A stretch of 64,000 bases of DNA from Pseudomonas putida (GTDB lineage Bacteria; Pseudomonadota; Gammaproteobacteria; Pseudomonadales; Pseudomonadaceae). The stretch is from assembly GCF_025905425.1 (NCBI RefSeq), contig NZ_CP109603.1, forward strand, positions 5,596,501 through 5,660,500, written 5' to 3'. A program made the position numbers and the translations under genes. Positions 54,427 to 64,000 of the stretch are shown piece by piece; position 1 is the stretch's first letter; every line of letters begins with the position of its first letter. The notes under the pieces were generated by a model. The model made no database searches. It had not been told where the DNA came from and saw nothing but the letters and a program-made list of their open reading frames with translations.

Positions 54427-54568
54427 TGTGGGCATCGCTGTCGCTGTGCAACAATGGTTTTCCATGACCACCGCAAAAAAGCTGGCGTTTGATCGGCGTG
54501 GATGGTAAGTGGTTGTTAAAAAAGAGATTTGCCTCCGGTTGAGAGGTGAACCTGGTGAGAAAGTGTCT

Positions 54569-59014
<4,446 letters not shown>

Positions 59015-59017
59015 AAA

Positions 59018-59117
59018 CAGCTGCAAGTGGCAAGCCTCAAGCTGCAAGTAAACGCAGTGCGAGGTTTGCCCGGCTTAAGTGATCGTCTTGCGGCTTGCAG
59101 CTTGTAGCTTGCAGCTG
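59018..59117. repeat. Long imperfect inverted repeat between gltB and gltD
   Basis: Arms 59018-59048 (starting CAGCTGCAAGTGGCAAGCCT) and 59087-59117 match at 25 of 31 positions. The arms are built from a repeated GCTGCAAG/CTTGCAGC unit. It is unlike the other REP pairs here and lies within an operon, where it could shape the gltB/gltD mRNA ratio. Confidence 0.75.
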
Positions 59118-59134
59118 CTGTTAAGAGGTTTTGA

Positions 59135-60556
<1,422 letters not shown>

Positions 60557-60565
60557 TTGAATGCT

Positions 60566-60668
60566 GGGGCCGCTTTGCGGCCCATCGCGGCACAAGGCCG
60601 CTCCCACAGGAGGAATGCATTTCCCTGTGGGAGCGGCCTTGTGCCGCGATGGGCTGCAAAGCAGCCCC
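60566..60668. repeat. REP pair between gltD and hemE
   Basis: Arms 60566-60610 and 60624-60668 are about 45 bases each and nearly perfect inverted copies, of the variant with CATCGCGGCACAAGGCCGCT. It is the only REP pair in the window between genes on the same strand. Confidence 0.93.
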
Positions 60669-60675
60669 TTTGGCG

Positions 60676-60689
60676 TTTTGTATACAAAA
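60676..60689. promoter_or_regulatory. Perfect palindrome TTTTGTATACAAAA upstream of hemE
   Basis: Fourteen bases are fully symmetric, about 100 bases before the hemE start. The core TTGTATACAA resembles sites of GntR-family regulators. It may control hemE, or be a remnant associated with the nearby REP pair. Confidence 0.4.
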
Positions 60690-60791
60690 TTGCTTGATCC
60701 ATGGCATCCAATAGACAAAACGCATGGCCTTGGCCGTGCCTTTTGTGCTGGCGTCTGAGAAAATGCCCGCACTTTTTTGCCGGATGCCGAC

Positions 60792-61856
60792 ATGACTGCC
60801 CTGAAGAACGATCGTTTCCTGCGTGCACTGCTCAAGCAACCCGTAGACGTCACCCCGGTCTGGATGATGCGCCAGGCTGGCCGTTACCTGCCGGAATACC
60901 GCGCCAGCCGTGCCAAGGCCGGTGACTTCATGAGCCTGTGCATGAACCCGCAGTTCGCCTGCGAGGTCACCCTGCAGCCGCTGGACCGCTACCCGCTGGA
61001 CGCAGCGATCCTCTTCTCGGACATCCTCACCATCCCCGACGCCATGGGCCTGGGCCTGTACTTTGAAACCGGCGAAGGTCCGCGCTTCAAGAAAGTGATC
61101 AGCACCCCGGCCGACATCGAGGCGCTGCCGATCCCCGATCCGCAGAAAGACCTGGGCTACGTGATGGACGCCGTCAGCACCATCCGTCGCGAGCTCAACG
61201 GCCGCGTACCGCTGATCGGCTTCTCGGGCAGCCCATGGACCCTGGCTACCTACATGGTTGAAGGCGGTTCGTCCAAGGACTTCCGCAAGACCAAGGCCAT
61301 GGCCTACGACAACCCGCAAGCCCTGCACCTGTTGCTGGACAAGCTGGCCCAGTCGGTCACCAGTTACCTCAACGGCCAGATCCTGGCAGGCGCGCAGGCT
61401 GTGCAGATCTTCGACACCTGGGGCGGCAACCTGTCGGCAGCGGCGTACCAGGAGTTCTCCCTGGCCTACATGCGCAAGATCGTCAGCGGCCTGATCCGCG
61501 AGCACGACGGGCGCAAGGTACCGGTGATCCTGTTCACCAAGAACGGTGGCATGTGGCTAGAAAGCATCGCTGAGGCCGGTGCCGATGCATTGGGCCTGGA
61601 CTGGACCTGCGAAATCGGCGATGCCCGCCGCCGTGTCGGCGACAAGGTTGCGCTGCAAGGCAACATGGACCCGACCGTGCTGTACGCCAAGCCCGAGGCC
61701 ATCCGCCAGGAAGTGGCGCGCATTTTGGCCAGCTATGGCAAGGGCACCGGCCATGTCTTCAACCTGGGCCACGGCATTACCCCGGAAGTCGACCCAGAGC
61801 ACGCTGGTGTGTTCATCAACGCCGTGCACGAGTTGTCGGCGCAATATCACCAGTGA
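60792..61856 (+). CDS. hemE: Uroporphyrinogen decarboxylase
   Basis: HemE converts uroporphyrinogen III to coproporphyrinogen III in heme synthesis. The 354-residue protein has the substrate-binding [28 protein letters not shown] and the late [12 protein letters not shown]. The ATG opening [14 protein letters not shown] gives the normal length. It ends at a strong terminator. Confidence 0.97.
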   Translation: MTALKNDRFLRALLKQPVDVTPVWMMRQAGRYLPEYRASRAKAGDFMSLCMNPQFACEVTLQPLDRYPLDAAILFSDILTIPDAMGLGLYFETGEGPRFKKVISTPADIEALPIPDPQKDLGYVMDAVSTIRRELNGRVPLIGFSGSPWTLATYMVEGGSSKDFRKTKAMAYDNPQALHLLLDKLAQSVTSYLNGQILAGAQAVQIFDTWGGNLSAAAYQEFSLAYMRKIVSGLIREHDGRKVPVILFTKNGGMWLESIAEAGADALGLDWTCEIGDARRRVGDKVALQGNMDPTVLYAKPEAIRQEVARILASYGKGTGHVFNLGHGITPEVDPEHAGVFINAVHELSAQYHQ

Positions 61857-61870
61857 TTTGATGCCCTGCA

Positions 61871-61901
61871 TAAAAAACCCGGCTCGATGCCGGGTTTTTT
61901 T
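61871..61901 (+). terminator. Intrinsic terminator of hemE
   Basis: AAAAAACCCGGC pairs with GCCGGGTTTTTT around TCGAT, followed by T, 14 bases after the stop codon. Confidence 0.92.
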
Positions 61902-61970
61902 GTATTAAGTTTCAATTCAGCGATTGTCGCTAGTCTGGTCCCATCGAAACCGAAACAGGACCTGATCCTC

Positions 61971-62318
61971 ATGAAAACCCGCTACCTCGCCCTGATCCTT
62001 GCCCCTTTGTTCAGCACTGCTGCCCTGGCGGCCGGCTACACCGGCCCGGGTGCCCAGTCGGTGACCACCGTGGCGGCTGCGAACGACGCCGCTGATGACA
62101 CGCCGGTTGTGTTGCAGGGCTACGTCACCAAGAAGCTGAACAACGACGACAAGTACGAGTTCAAAGACAACACCGGCACCATCACCGTCGAAATTGACGA
62201 CGAAGACCTGCCGCCGACGCCGTTCAATGACAAGACCAAGGTCAAGCTGACCGGTGAGGTGGAGAAGCACCTGATGAGCCGGGAAGTGGATGTGGATATT
62301 GTCGAGATCATCAATTGA
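61971..62318 (+). CDS. YgiW/YdeI-type BOF-domain periplasmic protein
   Basis: The 115-residue protein has a signal peptide (MKTRYLALILAPLFSTAALA, cut before AG) and a bacterial OB-fold (BOF) domain with VVLQGYVTKKLNNDDKYEFK and VEIDDEDLP. Relatives (YgiW, YdeI) are periplasmic stress proteins linked to resistance to peroxide, cadmium or antimicrobial peptides. The role here is not known. It is a single gene converging on the MFS gene. Confidence 0.9.
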   Translation: MKTRYLALILAPLFSTAALAAGYTGPGAQSVTTVAAANDAADDTPVVLQGYVTKKLNNDDKYEFKDNTGTITVEIDDEDLPPTPFNDKTKVKLTGEVEKHLMSREVDVDIVEIIN

Positions 62319-62331
62319 TCTGAGCGTGTGA

Positions 62332-62346
62332 GGCTGCTTTGCAGCC
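62332..62346. repeat. REP fragment between ygiW-like and MFS genes
   Basis: GGCTGC-TTT-GCAGCC matches the outer hairpin of the REP arm at 1957. It appears alone here, without the rest of the REP sequence. Confidence 0.45.
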
Positions 62347-62353
62347 CCGTTGT

Positions 62354-63598
62354 TCAGCTGGCCTTAGGCGGCAACTTGCTCAAGTGCAGAGCCACCAGCA
62401 ACGCCACCGCCAGCAAGCCACCAATGAACAACCCGATCCCATTCCAGCCCCATTGATGCCAGAACACCCCACCCGCAGTGCCCGCGACACTCGACCCTGC
62501 GTAGTAGCAGAACAGGTACAGCGACGACGCTTGCCCCTTGGCCTTCAACGCCCGGCGCCCGATCCAGCTGCTGGCCACCGAATGCGCACCGAAGAAGCCG
62601 AAGGTGAACACCAGCATGCCGAGGATCACCATCACCAGCGGGTTGGCCAAGGTCATCAGCAGGCCGCCTGCCATCACCACGATGCTGACCCAGAACACCT
62701 TGCGTCGCCCCAGCTTGTCAGCCAGCGCGCCCACCTGCGCAGAGCTGTAGATCCCCGACAGGTACACCACCGACAGCAAACCGACCAGCGCCTGGTTCAT
62801 ATGGTAAGGCCCTGCCAGCAGGCGGTAGCCGATGTAGTTGAACAGCGTGACGAAGGCGCCCATTAGCAGGAACGCCTCTAGGAACAGCCAAGGCAGCCCG
62901 GCGTCCTTGAAGTGCATGACAAAGCCATCCAGCAGGCTGCGCGGGTTCACGGCCTGCGGGCGGAAGTTGCGTGATTCGGGCAGGACCTTCCAGAACACCA
63001 GCGCCGCGACCAGGGCCAGGCCACCGATGGTCAGCATCGCCGTGTGCCAGCTGACGAAGTCGATCAGCACCCCGGTGATCAGCCGCCCACTCATGCCACC
63101 AATCGCGTTGCCGCCAATGTACAACCCCATGGCCAGGCCGATGTGCTGCGGGTGAATCTCTTCGCTCAGGTAGGTCATGGCCACCGCCGCCAGGCCGCTC
63201 AGCGACAGGCCGACCAAGGCTCGGGTCGCCAGCACCGCTTCCCAGGTCGGCATCACCGCGCTGGCCAAGGTCGACAGGGCGGCGCAGACCAGCGCAAAGA
63301 CCATCACCGGCTTGCGCCCGATGCGGTCGGAGATCGGCCCGGTGATCAACAGTCCGAACGCCAGCATGGCGGTCGAGACCGACAGCACTAGGCTGCTCTG
63401 CGCTGCATTGATGGAAAACTCCTGGGACAGCAGCGGCATCATTGGCTGCACGCAGTACAGCAGGGCGAACGTGGCGAAGCCGCCGCTGAACAGGGCCAGC
63501 ACGGTCTTCATGAAGGCGGGGGTGCCTTTTTCGATCCACATTTCGTTCAGCGGGGCAGGTTCTGGGTCGGCGGGAAGGGGAGCTACAGCAGTTTTCAC
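62354..63598 (-). CDS. MFS transporter (YnfM-like)
   Basis: The 414-residue protein has 12 predicted membrane segments after a short cytoplasmic start. The loop motif ISDRIGRKPVMV between segments 2 and 3 is the MFS hallmark, and LADKLGRRKVFW repeats it in the second half. The substrate is unknown; relatives are putative drug or arabinose efflux pumps. The GTG was chosen because AGAGG lies 9 bases upstream; an ATG at 63631 is in frame but has no ribosome site. It is divergent from a LysR gene that probably controls it. Confidence 0.87.
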   Translation of the reverse strand: MKTAVAPLPADPEPAPLNEMWIEKGTPAFMKTVLALFSGGFATFALLYCVQPMMPLLSQEFSINAAQSSLVLSVSTAMLAFGLLITGPISDRIGRKPVMVFALVCAALSTLASAVMPTWEAVLATRALVGLSLSGLAAVAMTYLSEEIHPQHIGLAMGLYIGGNAIGGMSGRLITGVLIDFVSWHTAMLTIGGLALVAALVFWKVLPESRNFRPQAVNPRSLLDGFVMHFKDAGLPWLFLEAFLLMGAFVTLFNYIGYRLLAGPYHMNQALVGLLSVVYLSGIYSSAQVGALADKLGRRKVFWVSIVVMAGGLLMTLANPLVMVILGMLVFTFGFFGAHSVASSWIGRRALKAKGQASSLYLFCYYAGSSVAGTAGGVFWHQWGWNGIGLFIGGLLAVALLVALHLSKLPPKAS

Positions 63599-63639
63599 GG
63601 GCGGGTACCTCTGGCGCAATGAAAAAAGCATATAGCTGG

Positions 63640-63650
63640 CTAATGATTAG
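63640..63650. promoter_or_regulatory. Palindrome CTAATGATTAG between MFS and LysR genes
   Basis: An 11-base perfect palindrome lies in the 108-base divergent region, where a LysR protein would bind. It is short, so it is only a candidate. Confidence 0.3.
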
Positions 63651-63706
63651 ATCCAATATATTGTTCGACCTATTTAAGATGTTCTACGACTTGTTTGGAG
63701 CCGACT

Positions 63707-64000
63707 ATGGAACTGCGCCATCTGCGTTACTTCATTGCCGTGGCCGAGGAACTGCACTTTGGCCGTGCAGCCCAGCAGTTGGGCATTTCGCAGCCGCCCT
63801 TGAGCCAGCAGATCCAGGCGCTGGAGCAGGAGTTGGGCGCTCGTCTGTTCGACCGTACCAACCGTCGGGTCGAATTGAGCGAGGCAGGGCGGTTGTTTCT
63901 GGAGGAAGCGCGCCAGGTGCTGGCGCAGGTCGAGAAGGCGGCCGATGTAGCCCGGCGTGCGCAGTTGGGTGAATTGGGCGAGATGAAGATCGGTTTCACG
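63707..64000 (+). CDS. LysR-family regulator, N-terminal part (cut by window end)
   Basis: The first 98 residues are in the window: MELRHLRYFIAVAEELHFGR then the winged helix-turn-helix AAQQLGISQPPLSQQIQALE, typical of LysR proteins. The effector domain begins at the window edge. GGAG lies 6 bases before the ATG. It is divergent from the MFS gene, its likely target. Confidence 0.93.
   Translation, partial: MELRHLRYFIAVAEELHFGRAAQQLGISQPPLSQQIQALEQELGARLFDRTNRRVELSEAGRLFLEEARQVLAQVEKAADVARRAQLGELGEMKIGFT

Larger units (their letters stand above)
54196..54568. other. Intergenic region between damX and gltB
   Basis: The first part holds a terminator for the ponA-facing pil-aro-damX operon. The middle, around 54380-54430, is AT-rich with three related sites. 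The last 100 bases are the gltB leader. No gene is seen; an in-frame extension of gltB to 54509 has no homology. Confidence 0.6.

Noticed and set aside
54509..54568. An earlier start of gltB
   Set aside because: The extra residues have no homology, and the chosen ATG places the catalytic cysteine after a 14-residue propeptide as in the family.

Overview
The window is a GC-rich piece of a Pseudomonas chromosome, most likely the P. putida group. Three things point there: the gene order (ilvD, mutM, coaD, ftsYEX-rpoH, thiSG-trmB, hemW-rdgB, metXW, proC-yggS-pilT, argS-priA-rpmE, maeB, ponA-pilMNOPQ-aroKB-damX-gltBD-hemE), the protein lengths, and many paired REP sequences of the type ending in CGCTCCCACAGG. 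This assignment is inference from recalled gene order and motifs; no database search was run. Almost all of it is conserved core genome. No prophage, CRISPR array, rRNA or tRNA was recognised.

Layout. 1-5.1 kb: start of ilvD (cut by the window edge), a short MgtE Mg2+ transporter, the rRNA methyltransferase gene rlmI, an HDOD protein and mutM. 5.2-12.4 kb: ferredoxin, coaD, a three-gene alcohol/aldehyde oxidation module (aldehyde dehydrogenase, Tat-signal small protein, GMC oxidoreductase) divergent from a TetR regulator, a rhodanese and a YheT-type hydrolase. 12.5-18.7 kb: two M16 peptidase pairs on either side of rsmD; the pair next to ftsY carries a recognisable signal peptide, the other pair does not. 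18.9-26.3 kb: ftsY-ftsE-ftsX, rpoH, mtgA, a DUF423 gene, thiS-thiG-trmB. 26.6-33.2 kb: a minus-strand block of DUF3392, hemW-rdgB-DUF4426, metW-metX and YggT-proC-yggS. 33.3-43.1 kb: pilT, a C40 peptidase, a tandem TM2 protein, SPOR protein-argS-priA, rpmE, a secreted nuclease and maeB.

43.1-44.4 kb holds the one clear mobile element: a complete IS3-family insertion sequence of 1323 bp with 28-bp terminal inverted repeats, a 3-bp target duplication (AGC) and an intact A_AAA_AAG frameshift site joining its two frames. It landed between maeB and the maeB terminator, which now lies about 1.35 kb from its gene.

44.6-64 kb: ponA divergent from a compact pilM-pilN-(pilO/pilP fusion)-pilQ operon that runs into aroK-aroB-damX, then gltB-gltD (glutamate synthase), hemE, a YgiW-type periplasmic protein, and an MFS transporter divergent from a LysR regulator cut by the window end.

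The most interesting signals are architectural: the PilO-PilP fusion with a minimal PilQ; two M16 pairs that may work in different compartments; an MgtE without its N-terminal Mg2+-sensing domain; terminators lying inside coding sequence (the transposase C-terminus and the nuclease signal peptide); REP pairs at six of nine convergent gene junctions; and several perfect palindromes in front of single genes. No wholly new multi-gene system was identified.
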